The notes: generated by a model not told the origin, from the letters alone. Positions 26,170 through 35,880 are shown, numbered from the stretch's first letter. The stretch: DNA of 64,000 nt from Brevundimonas sp. MYb52 (GCF_002979535.1 NZ_PCPB01000013.1:1-64000); one strand, 5' to 3'. Translations and numbers: made by a program.

Positions 26170-29069
26170 TGAGCGACGCTCTGGGGCTGAGGCTGAAGCC
26201 GTGCGGGCCGGTGCGCGATGCCGAGGCGGCGGCGCGTATCCATGAACGGCTGGTCGAGGCGGCGGACGCGCACAGCTGGCGCGCGACGCTGGACGGCGCC
26301 TGGGGGGCGCTGGAGCCGGTGTTTGCGGCCTCGCCCTATCTGGCTGGGCTGGCGCGGCGCTGGCCCGAGCGGCTGCGGCAGATCCTGGAGACGACGCCCG
26401 AGGTGCGGCTGGCCGAGATTCTGGCGGCGACCGACGCGATCGACGGCCCGGCGGACGAGGCCAAGGCGCCGCTGCGCTGGCTGAAGGCCGAACTGCATCT
26501 GCTGACTGCGCTTGCTGATCTGGGCGGGGTCTGGGATCTGGAGGCCGTGACGGGCGCCCTGTCGCGGTTCGCCGATGCGACGGCCCAGGCGGCGCTGCGC
26601 TGTCTGGCCCATGATCAGCGCCGACGCGGCAAGCTGATCTCGGCGGCGGATGATCCGCGCGGGCCTGTGCCCGGCCTGTTCGTCCTGGCCATGGGCAAGG
26701 GCGGGGCGTTCGAGCTGAACTATTCCTCGGACATCGACCTGTCGCTCTTCTTCGAGCCGGAGGCGCTGCACAGCGCGCTGGACGAGGGCGTGGAGGCGCA
26801 GAGTTTCGTCAACCGGCTGGCCCAGGGTCTGGCCAGTCTGCTGACCGAGCGGACGGCGGACGGCTATGTCTTCCGGGTGGACCTGAGGCTGCGGCCCGAT
26901 CCGTCCTCGACCCCGCCGGTGGTCGCCGCGCCAATGGCCCTGGCCTATTACGAATCCGTCGGTCAGAACTGGGAGCGGGCGGCCTTCATCAAGGCGCGGG
27001 TCTGCGCCGGAGACGCGGTCGAGGGGGCGGATTTCCTCAAGGCCCTGGTCCCCTACATCTGGCGGCGCAGTCTGGACTATCAGGCTGTGCTCGACATCCA
27101 GTCGATCAAGAAACAGATCCACGTCCACAAGACTGGCGAGGGGCTGGAGGCGGCGGGCGCCAATCTGAAGCTGGGGCGCGGCGGCATTCGCGAGATCGAA
27201 TTCTACGTCCAGACCCAGCAACTGATTCTGGGCGGGCGCGACAAGGGGCTGCGCTCGTCACGCACGCTGGAGGCGCTGGACGCCCTGACCGAGCGGGGCC
27301 ATGTGACGCCCGAGGCGCGCGACGAGCTGGCCGCCGCCTATCATGAGCTACGGGCGCTGGAGCATCGGGTGCAGATGCTGGCCGACGAGCAGAGTCATGT
27401 CCTGCCGGTCGATCCCGAGCGCCGGGCCGATGTGGCGGCGCTGGCGGGCGAGGGGGATCTGGCGGCTTTTGACGCCGGGGTCGAGGCGGTGCTGGTGGGG
27501 GTCAACCAACGCTATGGCGAGCTGTTCGAGGGCGGCGAGGAGCTGTCGTCGCCCTATGGCAGTCTGGTCTTCACCGGGGTCGAGAATGATCCGGGGACGT
27601 TGGAGACCCTGAAGCGGATGGGGTTCTCTGAGCCCGCGACGGTGTCCGACACCATCCGAAGCTGGCACCACGGCCGCATTCAGGCGACGCGAACGGCGCG
27701 GGGGCGCGAGCTGTTCACCCGGCTGGCCCCGCAACTGCTGACGGCGGTGGCCAGGACCGGGGCGCCCGATGCGGCCTTCCGGCGGTTCGCGGTCTTCTTT
27801 TCCGGCCTGAGCGCCGGGGTGCAGGTGCAGGCCCTGTTCCTGAATCAGCCCAGGCTGTTCGATCTGGTGGTCGGGGTCATGGCCTTTGCGCCCAGATTGG
27901 CCCGCGCCCTGGGGCGTCAGCCGCAGGCCCTGGACGGTGTGCTGGACGCGCGCTTCATGACGGCGCTGGGCACCGACACCGGCCTGGCCGATCAGGTGGT
28001 GCGCGAGGCGCATGAGGCGGGGGATTTCGAGGGGGCCATGAACGCCGTGCGCCGCCTGCACCGCGAGCAGACCTTCCGCATCGGCATGCATGTCGTCACC
28101 GGGCGGACGACAGCCGAGCAGGCCGGGCTGACCAATACCTCCCTGGCCGACGCCTGCATGCGGGGCCTGGCCCCGGCGGCCCTGGCCGAGGCCGAGCGCA
28201 TGGGCGGGGCCTTTGAGGGCGCGGTCGCCGTGGTGGCCCTGGGCAAGGCCGGATCGCGCGAGATGACGGCGGGGTCGGACCTGGACCTGATGACCGTCTA
28301 TGCCGCGGCGCCGGAGGCGACCTCGGCGGGCAAGGGGTGGAGCGCGGACCTGTTTTATGGCCGGTTCACCCAGAGGCTGATCGCCGCCCTGTCGGCGCAC
28401 ACCGCCGAGGGCGGTCTATACGAGGTGGATATGCGGCTGCGGCCGACGGGGTCCAAGGGGCCGGTGTCGGTGCGGCTGGAGGCGTTGGACGCCTATTACG
28501 CCGAGGAGGCCGAGACCTGGGAGTTCATGGCCCTGACGCGCGGGCGCCTGGTCTGGGCCAGCGACGAGGCCTTTGGTGCGCGGGTCGAGGCGACGCTGGA
28601 GGCGGCGCTGCGGCGGCCGCGCCCGCCCGGCGTGGACGTGGCGCACGACGTGCGGGCCATGCGCGACCTGATGGACCGCGAGCGCCGGCCCAAGGGCTTC
28701 TGGGATCTGAAGCTGTCGGCGGGGGCGCAGGTCGACGCCGAGTTCGTGGCCCAGTACCGTCAGCTGTGCGCGGCGGCGGCGGGCGAGGCGCTGACGGTCT
28801 CGACGCTGGAGGCGCTGAAGGATGATCCGATCCTGGCCGAGACCTGGCGGACGCATCAGCAGTTGGGCCAGTTGATGGCCTGCGCCTTTGAGGACAAGGG
28901 CGACCCGGACGCCGAGCCTGCGGGCTTCCAAAAGCGGTTGGCGGCGACGGTGGGCGTGGCGGACTTCGAGACGCTGAAGGCGCGGTTGATCGACCTGCGG
29001 CTGCGGGCGCGGCGGGCGTTTGAGACGGCGCTGCCGGCTGTGCTGGATTCCAGCGGCGACGGAAACTGA
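26169..29069 (+). CDS. glnE: bifunctional glutamine synthetase adenylyltransferase/deadenylase
   Basis: Protein of 966 residues that adds AMP to and removes it from glutamine synthetase in response to PII and glutamine. Two nucleotidyltransferase domains are visible. The N-terminal, deadenylylating one has GKGGAFELNYSSDIDLSLFF (about 176-195), and the C-terminal, adenylylating one has LGKAGSREMTAGSDLDLMTVY (about 692-712), each with the paired Asp metal site. Length is normal for the family. Its ATG overlaps the kinase stop, an unusual upstream partner. Confidence 0.96.
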   Translation: MSDALGLRLKPCGPVRDAEAAARIHERLVEAADAHSWRATLDGAWGALEPVFAASPYLAGLARRWPERLRQILETTPEVRLAEILAATDAIDGPADEAKAPLRWLKAELHLLTALADLGGVWDLEAVTGALSRFADATAQAALRCLAHDQRRRGKLISAADDPRGPVPGLFVLAMGKGGAFELNYSSDIDLSLFFEPEALHSALDEGVEAQSFVNRLAQGLASLLTERTADGYVFRVDLRLRPDPSSTPPVVAAPMALAYYESVGQNWERAAFIKARVCAGDAVEGADFLKALVPYIWRRSLDYQAVLDIQSIKKQIHVHKTGEGLEAAGANLKLGRGGIREIEFYVQTQQLILGGRDKGLRSSRTLEALDALTERGHVTPEARDELAAAYHELRALEHRVQMLADEQSHVLPVDPERRADVAALAGEGDLAAFDAGVEAVLVGVNQRYGELFEGGEELSSPYGSLVFTGVENDPGTLETLKRMGFSEPATVSDTIRSWHHGRIQATRTARGRELFTRLAPQLLTAVARTGAPDAAFRRFAVFFSGLSAGVQVQALFLNQPRLFDLVVGVMAFAPRLARALGRQPQALDGVLDARFMTALGTDTGLADQVVREAHEAGDFEGAMNAVRRLHREQTFRIGMHVVTGRTTAEQAGLTNTSLADACMRGLAPAALAEAERMGGAFEGAVAVVALGKAGSREMTAGSDLDLMTVYAAAPEATSAGKGWSADLFYGRFTQRLIAALSAHTAEGGLYEVDMRLRPTGSKGPVSVRLEALDAYYAEEAETWEFMALTRGRLVWASDEAFGARVEATLEAALRRPRPPGVDVAHDVRAMRDLMDRERRPKGFWDLKLSAGAQVDAEFVAQYRQLCAAAAGEALTVSTLEALKDDPILAETWRTHQQLGQLMACAFEDKGDPDAEPAGFQKRLAATVGVADFETLKARLIDLRLRARRAFETALPAVLDSSGDGN

Positions 29070-29133
29070 TCCGGGCGGCGTTCTATTTCTCGACAGGGAT
29101 GTTTTCGGGCCTTGGCCCGTGGAGACCATCGAG

Positions 29134-29760
29134 ATGAACAAGACCCTTGGCGGCGTCGCCGCTATCGCCATCCTGACCGTTTTCAGCGGCGTGGCTGTGG
29201 CCCAGACGGCTGCACCGCAACGCCCCGCGCGGGCGGCCATGGCCCAGCCGGTGTCGCAGGCGGACTTTGTCGCGCGCCGCGTGGAGCGCCTGCGCGCGGC
29301 TGACGCCAATCACGACGGCACGGTCACGGCAGAAGAAATGCGCGCCGCCGGTCAGGCCAAGCGCGCCGAGCGCCGCGCCGCCCTGTTCGACCGTCTGGAC
29401 GCGAACAAGGACGGCTCCATCAGCCGCGCCGAGTTCGACGCGCCGCGCGCCGAAGGTCAGCGGGCCGGACGCGGCGAACGCGGTCCGCGCGCGGAGCACG
29501 CCGGTCGCGGTCATCGCGGCGGGATGCATCGCGGCGCCCAGCGCATGGGGCGGAATGGCGAAGGTCGTTTCCCCATCGTCATCGCCGAGGCCGAGCAAAG
29601 GGCGACGGCCAGCTTTACGCGCCTGGACGCCGACCATGACGGGACGCTGACCGCTGAGGAACGTCGCGCGGGGATGCAGGCCCGTCGCGCCGAGATGCGC
29701 GAGAAGCGCCAGGAACGCGGAGCCCCGGCGGCGTCGCCTTCGACGCCCGCTTCGGAGTAA
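29134..29760 (+). CDS. secreted EF-hand protein
   Basis: Protein of 208 residues with signal peptide MNKTLGGVAAIAILTVFSGVAVAQ. Three EF-hand loops are visible: DANHDGTVTAEE (about 58-69), DANKDGSISRAE (about 90-101) and DADHDGTLTAEE (about 168-179). All have the Asp/Asn and Glu ligands expected for calcium. A His/Arg/Gly-rich linker separates loops two and three and could bind transition metals. The upstream part of the open frame is rejected in favour of the ATG before the signal peptide. It precedes the ECF sigma module and may be its target. Confidence 0.85.
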   Translation: MNKTLGGVAAIAILTVFSGVAVAQTAAPQRPARAAMAQPVSQADFVARRVERLRAADANHDGTVTAEEMRAAGQAKRAERRAALFDRLDANKDGSISRAEFDAPRAEGQRAGRGERGPRAEHAGRGHRGGMHRGAQRMGRNGEGRFPIVIAEAEQRATASFTRLDADHDGTLTAEERRAGMQARRAEMREKRQERGAPAASPSTPASE

Positions 29761-29823
29761 GGAAGATGTCGGGGAAGGCGGTGCAGCCGTCGGCCCGTTT
29801 CGTGAACGGCGAAAGAGGCTGGA

Positions 29824-30396
29824 TTGGCGAAGACCGCCGACCCCGACGAGGAACTGGTGCGGCGCGTGGGTCAGGGCGACCCCGCGGCGATCCAGGCCAT
29901 GGTCGCTCGCAAGCTGCCGCGCATGCTGACGCTGGCGCAGCGGATGCTGGGCGACGCGACGGAGGCTGAGGACGTGGCGCAGGAGGCGATGCTGAGAGCC
30001 TGGCGACAGGCACCGCGCTGGACGCCGGGTCAGGCCAAGTTCGACACCTGGCTGCACCGGGTCGGGCTGAACCTCTGCTACGACCGGCTGCGGCGTCGGC
30101 GCGAGATCGCGACGGATGCGCCGCCCGACCGGCCCGACGACGGGCCAGGGCCGGATCGGGGTCTGCTGGCCATGGAGACCGGCGTGCGGGTCGAGGCGGC
30201 CCTGGCGAAACTGCCCGAGCGGCAGCGCGAGGCCATTGTCCTGTGTCACTATCAGGAACTGGGAAATATCGAGGCGGCGGGGCTGATGAATGTCAGCGTC
30301 GAGGCCCTGGAGAGCCTGCTGTCGCGTGGACGGCGGGCGTTGCGGACGGCGCTGGCCGATATGGCGCCGAATGCACAGAGAATGGCGAATGGGTAA
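29824..30396 (+). CDS. ECF-type RNA polymerase sigma factor
   Basis: Protein of 190 residues with sigma region 2 (AQRMLGDATEAEDVAQEAMLRAW, about 38-60) and region 4 (LPERQREAIVLCHYQELGNIE..., about 127-180). The frame has a stop at 29803-29805, and the only good start is the TTG at 29824 with AAAGAGG 5 bases upstream; a weak start codon fits a low-level regulator. The next gene begins at or near its stop and encodes a likely membrane anti-sigma factor. Confidence 0.92.
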   Translation: MAKTADPDEELVRRVGQGDPAAIQAMVARKLPRMLTLAQRMLGDATEAEDVAQEAMLRAWRQAPRWTPGQAKFDTWLHRVGLNLCYDRLRRRREIATDAPPDRPDDGPGPDRGLLAMETGVRVEAALAKLPERQREAIVLCHYQELGNIEAAGLMNVSVEALESLLSRGRRALRTALADMAPNAQRMANG

Positions 30397-30412
30397 GGCG
30401 GGGGCTGGAACC

Positions 30413-30838
30413 ATGACGATGACGTACGAGCGGTTTGAATATCTGGCCGACGCCTATGGCGGCGACCTGCGGCGCTGGCCCGAGGCCGAGCGCGAGACGG
30501 CGCGCGACCTGATGGCGGCGGACCCGCGCGTGGCGGCCTTGCTGCGCGAGGCCGACGGACTGGACGCCCTGCTGGACGCCGCGCCGCGCCTGGCGGCGTC
30601 GCACGCCCTGCGTGAGGCGGTGATCGCCAGCGCGGCGGGAGCCGGTCTGCGCGCGCGTCGTCGCGGCCCTGGGCCTCTGGCCTGGCTGTCGGGCGCCGGA
30701 TGGGCGGCCGCGGCCTGCGCCGGGGTGGTGTTCGGGGTCAATCTGACCAGCCACCTGACCGCCGATGTCCAGGCGGACGCGGTGCTTTATCAAGCCAGTC
30801 TGATCAGTGCGGACGACACGGAGGTTCTGGGCGGATGA
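30413..30838 (+). CDS. probable anti-sigma factor, membrane-anchored
   Basis: Protein of 141 residues: a cytoplasmic N-terminal part (YERFEYLADAYGGDLRRWP, then LLREADGLDALLDAAPRLAA), one transmembrane helix at about 86-108, and a short periplasmic end. No zinc-binding HXXXCXXC motif is present, so it belongs to the non-zinc anti-sigma type. It lies directly after the sigma gene. An alternative ATG at 30389 overlaps the sigma stop; 30413 is chosen for its GGGGG upstream. The stop overlaps the next start. Confidence 0.7.
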   Translation: MTMTYERFEYLADAYGGDLRRWPEAERETARDLMAADPRVAALLREADGLDALLDAAPRLAASHALREAVIASAAGAGLRARRRGPGPLAWLSGAGWAAAACAGVVFGVNLTSHLTADVQADAVLYQASLISADDTEVLGG

Positions 30839-31341
30839 CGTCGCGCAGTTTGAAGATCGCCCTGGCCGTCTCGGTCGCCCTGAACGTCTTTGCGGCGGCC
30901 GCCGTCGGCGCCGTCTGGGTGGCGCGCGACAAGATCGAGCACCGCATCGCCGAGGCGCACAAGCCGGGCCGCAGCGAGCCGGTCTGGGACGTCATCGAAC
31001 GCATGGACCCGGCGGTGCGCGACAAGGTCAAGGCGCAACTGCGCGCCGCCGCCATGCAGGCGCGGCCCGACTTTGACGAGGCGCGGGCGGCGCGGCGCGA
31101 AGCCATCGCCCTGACCGGCGGCGAGACCTTTGACCCGGTGGCGGTCGCGGCCCTGCTGGAACGCTCGCGCGCGTCCGAGGCGCGCGGCCGCTCGCGGCTG
31201 GAGACGGGGGCGGTCGAGACCTTGAACCAGCTGAGTCCCGCCGACCGCAAGGCCCTGGCCCCCATCCTGTCGCGCCACAAGGCGAAGCGGGACGCGCGCA
31301 AGCCCGAGAAGGCCGAGAAGCCGGTCGCCAATGTCGGCTGA
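30835..31341 (+). CDS. periplasmic heavy-metal-sensor-like protein (CnrX/ZraP type)
   Basis: Protein of 168 residues anchored by one N-terminal helix (about 6-28), with a helical periplasmic hairpin rich in Arg and Ala (AQLRAAAMQARPDFDEARAARREAI ... LERSRASEARGRSRLETG). This matches the shape of the CnrX/ZraP heavy-metal sensor fold; few His and no Met or Cys cluster is present, so the ligand may not be a transition metal. Start and stop overlap by 4 bases with the anti-sigma gene, so the three probably work as sensor, anti-sigma and sigma. Confidence 0.75.
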   Translation: MTSRSLKIALAVSVALNVFAAAAVGAVWVARDKIEHRIAEAHKPGRSEPVWDVIERMDPAVRDKVKAQLRAAAMQARPDFDEARAARREAIALTGGETFDPVAVAALLERSRASEARGRSRLETGAVETLNQLSPADRKALAPILSRHKAKRDARKPEKAEKPVANVG

Positions 31342-31442
31342 AGTCAGCTGACGGTGGGGAGCGAGCGGGCACGCTGTTCGCCTGGTTAGTGTTTCGGCCA
31401 GAGTAAGCGTCGTCCGGGCTGGCGTTTCTTGCGATGCTTATA

Positions 31443-31460
31443 TATGTAGGCACCTACATA
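31443..31460. promoter_or_regulatory. perfect operator palindrome before the hydrolase-MarR operon
   Basis: TATGTAGG-CA-CCTACATA: 8-bp arms and a 2-base spacer, touching the first possible start codon at 31462. It is a typical site for a dimeric winged-helix regulator, and a MarR-family gene ends the downstream operon. It also fits ATGT-N8-ACAT, the PadR-type pattern. Confidence 0.65.
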
Positions 31461-31461
31461 A

Positions 31462-32799
31462 ATGACGGGGGCGGTTTCAGTGAGCATTTGGATGACGCGG
31501 CGAGGGGTGATGGGCGCGACCGCCGGGCTGGGCGTCTTGAGCTGGGGCGGCCCTGGTCGAACGGGGGACAAGGGAGGCTCCATCGCCGCCCGTATGGACG
31601 CCGCCGTGGAACAGGCGATCATAGATTCAGATTTCTCGGGCGCCTTGATGCTGAAGCGTGGCGACCAGGTCGTCTATCAGCGCGCGGTGGGCCAGGCCGA
31701 GCGGGTGTTCGGCGCGGCAAACCGTATCGACACACGGTTCAACGTCGCCTCCATCGGCAAGATGTTTACAGCAACGGCGATCCTGCGTCTGGTGGAGCAG
31801 GGGAGGCTCGACCTGGACGCCCCGGCCCTCCGCTATCTGCCCGACTACCCGGCCCCTGCCATCGCCGGTCAGATCACGGCTCGCCAGATGCTGTCGCACA
31901 GCTCTGGCGTGGGCAACTACTGGGAGGCGATCGCGCAAAAGCCCTCCCAGGCCTTTGCCGAGACCCGCGACTTCCTACCCCTGATCGCCGACCAGCCGCT
32001 GGAGTTCACCCCCGGCGAGCGGCTCGGCTATTCCAATGGCGGCTATGTGATCCTGGGATTGATCGTCGAGGCCCTGACCGGCGAGACCTTTGCCGACCAC
32101 ATCCGGCGCACGATCTTTGAGCCTCTTGGCATGAGCGGTAGCGGCGACTGGCCGCTGGATGTCGTCGTGCCGAACCGCGCCGATGGCTATACCCGTGACG
32201 AGGCCGTGATCGGCGCCTGGCGCAACAACCTCTTCGTCAACCAGTTCAGGGGCGGGCCGGCGGGCGGCGGCTATTCGACCGTCGAGGACCTATCGACCTT
32301 CATCACCGCCCTGGGCGACGGCCGGCTCCTATCGCCGCAGATGTACGCCACAGCGACTACCGGTCTGTTCGACCTGGGCCGCGCGCGTTACGGTCTGGGG
32401 GTCATGGAAGAAACCATCAACGGTCATCGCATGGTGGGGAATACCGGCGGCCATTTCGGTATCGCCGGCGAGGTCTGGCGCTACGAGGATCTGGGCTACA
32501 CCTTCGCCATGCTGACTAATGGCGAGGTCGACGGGTACTGGGGCATGAACATCGCGGTGAAGGATATCCTGTGCGGCCCGAGCCCGGCGACCGACGCCTA
32601 TCATCTGGGCATGGCGATGACGGCGGCGGCGAGGGACGACAGCGTGGCGGCCGCCCGCGCCCTGTTCGATGCGAGGCCGCAGGGCCTGGAACCGCGCTCG
32701 GTCTTCGAGGTCGAGGCGGCGAAAGCCCGCCATCGCGGAAATCCGGACGGCGCTGAGCGGATCATGCAGATCGCCGCCATCGTCGAGCCCCCAGCATGA
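31462..32799 (+). CDS. serine hydrolase of the beta-lactamase/class C family
   Basis: Protein of up to 445 residues. N-terminal MTRRGVMGATAGLGVLSW is Tat-like, so export is likely. Active-site motifs: Ser97-Ile-Gly-Lys100 (SXXK) and Tyr190-Ser-Asn; the C-terminal HXG-like motif is in NTGGHFG. Families of this type include esterases, D-aminopeptidases and class C beta-lactamases; which one is not clear. The 5' end is uncertain: ATG 31462 abuts the operator palindrome, GTG 31480 has GGGGG upstream, and ATG 31492 starts the Tat signal. It overlaps the MarR gene by 4 bases. Confidence 0.85.
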   Translation: MTGAVSVSIWMTRRGVMGATAGLGVLSWGGPGRTGDKGGSIAARMDAAVEQAIIDSDFSGALMLKRGDQVVYQRAVGQAERVFGAANRIDTRFNVASIGKMFTATAILRLVEQGRLDLDAPALRYLPDYPAPAIAGQITARQMLSHSSGVGNYWEAIAQKPSQAFAETRDFLPLIADQPLEFTPGERLGYSNGGYVILGLIVEALTGETFADHIRRTIFEPLGMSGSGDWPLDVVVPNRADGYTRDEAVIGAWRNNLFVNQFRGGPAGGGYSTVEDLSTFITALGDGRLLSPQMYATATTGLFDLGRARYGLGVMEETINGHRMVGNTGGHFGIAGEVWRYEDLGYTFAMLTNGEVDGYWGMNIAVKDILCGPSPATDAYHLGMAMTAAARDDSVAAARALFDARPQGLEPRSVFEVEAAKARHRGNPDGAERIMQIAAIVEPPA

Positions 32800-33299
32800 C
32801 CGATCTGAAGGGCGGTCACGGCGCGGCCATCGGCGCCCAGTTGCGTCGTCTGTCGGAGCGGATCGACCGCGACGTGGGCCGCGTATACGCCCGGCTGGGC
32901 ATCCGGTTCGAACAGCGCTGGTTCGGGGTCCTGAACCAGATCGTTCTGAACGGACCGATGACGGTCGGCGACCTCGCCGCCGCCCTGCGCATCACCCACG
33001 TCTCGGTCAGCCAGTCGCTGCGCTCGCTCGAAGCGGCCGGCTATGTGCGGGCGCTGCCCGACCCACGGGATGCGCGTCGCCGAAGGCAATCCCTGACCGT
33101 CGAAGGCGAGGCGTTGGTCGCCCGCCTGACACCCCTGTGGCTCGCCATGAATCTCCAGGCCGAGGCCCTCAACCGCGAGGCGGACGACGTCGCCGCGCGG
33201 CTGGATCGGCTAGATCAGGCCCTGGACCGCAGCTCCTTGCACGACCGACTGATCGCCGTGGTCGAGGTCATGGACAAGCCGGGCCGCAACGAGTCGTAG
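32796..33299 (+). CDS. MarR-family transcriptional regulator
   Basis: Protein of 167 residues with dimerisation helices at both ends and a winged helix at about 48-118: the helix-turn-helix is GDLAAALRITHVSVSQSLRSL and the wing PDPRDARRRRQSLT, both typical. It overlaps the hydrolase stop by 4 bases (ATGA), so the two are translationally coupled and the regulator probably acts on the palindrome at 31443-31460. The ligand is unknown. Confidence 0.92.
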   Translation: MTDLKGGHGAAIGAQLRRLSERIDRDVGRVYARLGIRFEQRWFGVLNQIVLNGPMTVGDLAAALRITHVSVSQSLRSLEAAGYVRALPDPRDARRRRQSLTVEGEALVARLTPLWLAMNLQAEALNREADDVAARLDRLDQALDRSSLHDRLIAVVEVMDKPGRNES

Positions 33300-33366
33300 G
33301 CATCGGAATGTCCATCGGGGGCCGAGGGGGCGGCGAGCTATCTCGCGCTGTCATCCAGGGCAGCCG

Positions 33367-35769
33367 TCAGGCCGCTTGCGGCTGAACGCGCTGCACCGGC
33401 GCGCCGACCGGGGCCATGGCGCCTTCGGGGGCGCGGATGGGGAGGTCGAACCAGACGGTGGTGCCGTGGCCGGGTTCGCTTTCGATGGTCATGCGGCCGC
33501 GATGCAGTTCGATCAGCGACTTGGTCAGGGCCAGGCCGAGGCCGGTGCCCTGGGTGGTCTTGGAGTGTTGGCCCTCGACCTGCTCGAAGGGCTGGGCCAG
33601 GCGGTCCAGGTCGGCGGCGGCGATGCCGATGCCAGTGTCGGTCACCGAGACGCGGACATGATCGGCGTCATGGGGCGAGACAGTCACGGTGACGGCGCCG
33701 CCTTCGGGCGTGAACTTCACGGCGTTGGAGATCAGGTTCAGCATAACCTGCTTCAGGCCGCGATGATCGGCCTCGATCTGAAGCGCCTCGGGGGCGACCA
33801 GGCCGAGGGTCAGGCCGGATTCCATCGCCTTGCCGCGCATCAGGCGGATGGCGTCGTTGCACAGGCCGTTCAGGGACACGGTCTCATAGTGCAGGGTCAG
33901 CTTGCCGGCCTCGATCTTGGCCATGTCGAGGATGTCGTTGATCAGGCTGAGCAGGTGCTGGCCGGACTGGTGGATGTCGGCGGCGTAGCCCTTGTAGCGA
34001 CGGTCGCCGAGGGCGCCGAACATCTCGCCGGCCATGATCTCGGAGAAGCCGTTGATGGCGTTCAGCGGAGTGCGCAACTCGTGGCTCATATTGGCCAGAA
34101 ACTCCGACTTGGCCTGGTTGGCGGCCTCGGCGCGGGTCATGGCGACCTCATACTTGCGGGCCAGCAGTTGCAGTTTGACCTCGCGGTCCTCCAACTCGAC
34201 GACCATGGCGCGCAGTTCGTCGGCGGCGCGGCGGCGCTCGGCCTCCTGACGACGGATGACGGTGATGTCGGCGGCGATGACCACGGTGCCGCCGTCGCCG
34301 GTGAAGCGTTCGGCCATCTGCAGCCAGCGCCCGTCCTTCAACTCAACCTCGCGCACGCCGGCGCGACCGCTGGCCGAGGGGTGCTCGGCCTTGATGGCTT
34401 CGGCGGCGATCAGGTTGAGGGCCTCCTTCTGGGCGCCCTTGCGGACCACGCCGGCGGGGAAGGCGAAGGCGTCCTGGAAGGCCTGGTTCCACAGGATCAG
34501 GCGGCCCTGGCGATCAAACAGGACGAAGGCGTCGGACACGCTTTCGATGCCGTCGCGCAGGCGGTTTTCGGCGGCCTGGGCCTGGGCTTTGGAGCGGCGG
34601 GCTTCGGTGATGTCCAGGGCCACGCCCAGCAGGCTGGTGAAACCGGCGTCGCGGCGGGCCTGGCGCGACTGACCGCGGGCGTCGATCCAGCGGATGCCGC
34701 CGGACTTGAGCGGCACGGGGAAGGTGACGTCGAAGACGCCGTCGGCCGCAGCCCGATCGAGGGCGTCGATCAGGGTCTCGCGATAGCGGGGATGGACCTT
34801 CTCGATCAGGGTCTGGGTGGTCAGGGCTTGACCGGGTTCGACCTCCAGCATGGCGGCCATGTAGTCGGACAGGACCACCTCGCCGCGCGCCAGATCCCAT
34901 TCCCACACGCCGCAGCGCGCGGCCTCGACGGCGACGCGGAAGCGACGCTCGGTGTCGGCCCAATGGCGGCCCGCACGGGTCTGACGCCAGTTCTGCACCG
35001 CCAGGACGGCCAGCAGCAGCAGCACCAGCAGCAGAGGCCCGGCCAGCATCCAGGCGTCGTCGAGCCAGGCGGCCAGGCCGCCGGTCGCGGGCATGGCGGC
35101 GACGACGGCGTGGCCAGCGGCGTCCACGGGGGCCGAGGCGGTCAGGCGGACCTGGCCGTCTGCGCCCTTGACCGGACGGCCGGCGTCGGCGGGCGCCTGA
35201 CCGGCGGGAACGATGCTCAGACCGGCGCCCGGCAGGGCGGTCTTGAGATCGGGCAGGGGGGTGCGGGCGGTGATCGTGCGGCCGTCGGCCAGCGGGCGAC
35301 GGGCGGTCAGGGCGCCGTCATGCAGCGCATAGGCGGACGACGCGCGCCCGGCGGTTGCGGCCTCGGGGCCGGTCTTGCCGCCGGTCGCAGCGAGAACCCG
35401 TCCATCCTTGTCGGCGATGACGAAGGCGGCTTCGGGGGCGACGACGCGGGCGCGGTCCAGGGCCTCGACCGCCTGGGCCGGGCGTTCAGCCAGTTCGCGG
35501 GCGACGAGGGCCAGGGCGCGGTCGGTCAGGGCCAGGCGGGCGGTGATCTGGCTGGCGGCGAGACGGGCTTCCAGCGCCAGGGCCTCGACCTTGATCGCCT
35601 GGGCTTCACGATCGGGGCGACCGTCGTCGCGGATGACCAGCAGGGCGTAGGCGGTGATGACCAGGGCGATGGCGAGCATGAGGACGCGCACCCAGGGCAT
35701 GTGGCCGCGCGCGGTGCGATCCGAAGCCCGTCGGCCCGGCTGGTAGCTGCGGCGCTCGGTGCCCTGCAA
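33367..35769 (-). CDS. pleC: PleC-like hybridless histidine kinase with PAS domains
   Basis: Protein of 800 residues. A membrane helix (about 25-46), a periplasmic region and a second helix (about 234-254) are followed by two PAS-like domains (about 275-395 and 405-515), a short coiled coil, a dimerisation domain with His563 in [21 protein letters not shown], and a HATPase domain ([11 protein letters not shown]). The stretch after the His ([20 protein letters not shown]) is very like Caulobacter PleC, the polar kinase/phosphatase acting on DivK and PleD. No receiver domain is attached. The N-terminal sensor part is the less conserved half. PleC identity is probable, not proven. Confidence 0.75.
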   Translation of the reverse strand: MQGTERRSYQPGRRASDRTARGHMPWVRVLMLAIALVITAYALLVIRDDGRPDREAQAIKVEALALEARLAASQITARLALTDRALALVARELAERPAQAVEALDRARVVAPEAAFVIADKDGRVLAATGGKTGPEAATAGRASSAYALHDGALTARRPLADGRTITARTPLPDLKTALPGAGLSIVPAGQAPADAGRPVKGADGQVRLTASAPVDAAGHAVVAAMPATGGLAAWLDDAWMLAGPLLLVLLLLAVLAVQNWRQTRAGRHWADTERRFRVAVEAARCGVWEWDLARGEVVLSDYMAAMLEVEPGQALTTQTLIEKVHPRYRETLIDALDRAAADGVFDVTFPVPLKSGGIRWIDARGQSRQARRDAGFTSLLGVALDITEARRSKAQAQAAENRLRDGIESVSDAFVLFDRQGRLILWNQAFQDAFAFPAGVVRKGAQKEALNLIAAEAIKAEHPSASGRAGVREVELKDGRWLQMAERFTGDGGTVVIAADITVIRRQEAERRRAADELRAMVVELEDREVKLQLLARKYEVAMTRAEAANQAKSEFLANMSHELRTPLNAINGFSEIMAGEMFGALGDRRYKGYAADIHQSGQHLLSLINDILDMAKIEAGKLTLHYETVSLNGLCNDAIRLMRGKAMESGLTLGLVAPEALQIEADHRGLKQVMLNLISNAVKFTPEGGAVTVTVSPHDADHVRVSVTDTGIGIAAADLDRLAQPFEQVEGQHSKTTQGTGLGLALTKSLIELHRGRMTIESEPGHGTTVWFDLPIRAPEGAMAPVGAPVQRVQPQAA

Positions 35770-35880
35770 GCCGTCCCCTCATCCTGAAACAGACGGGGAA
35801 TCTAGGCTGCGTCGCGGATTCCTGTCGAGGCCCGGCGTGGAAGGCTTTTCACCTTGCAGGCGAACCGGTGCAGGAAAGAC

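Noticed and set aside
33376..35787. 803-codon open frame opposite the PleC-like kinase
   Set aside because: Gly/Gln/Val-rich shadow frame; the kinase frame on the minus strand has full domains and catalytic motifs.
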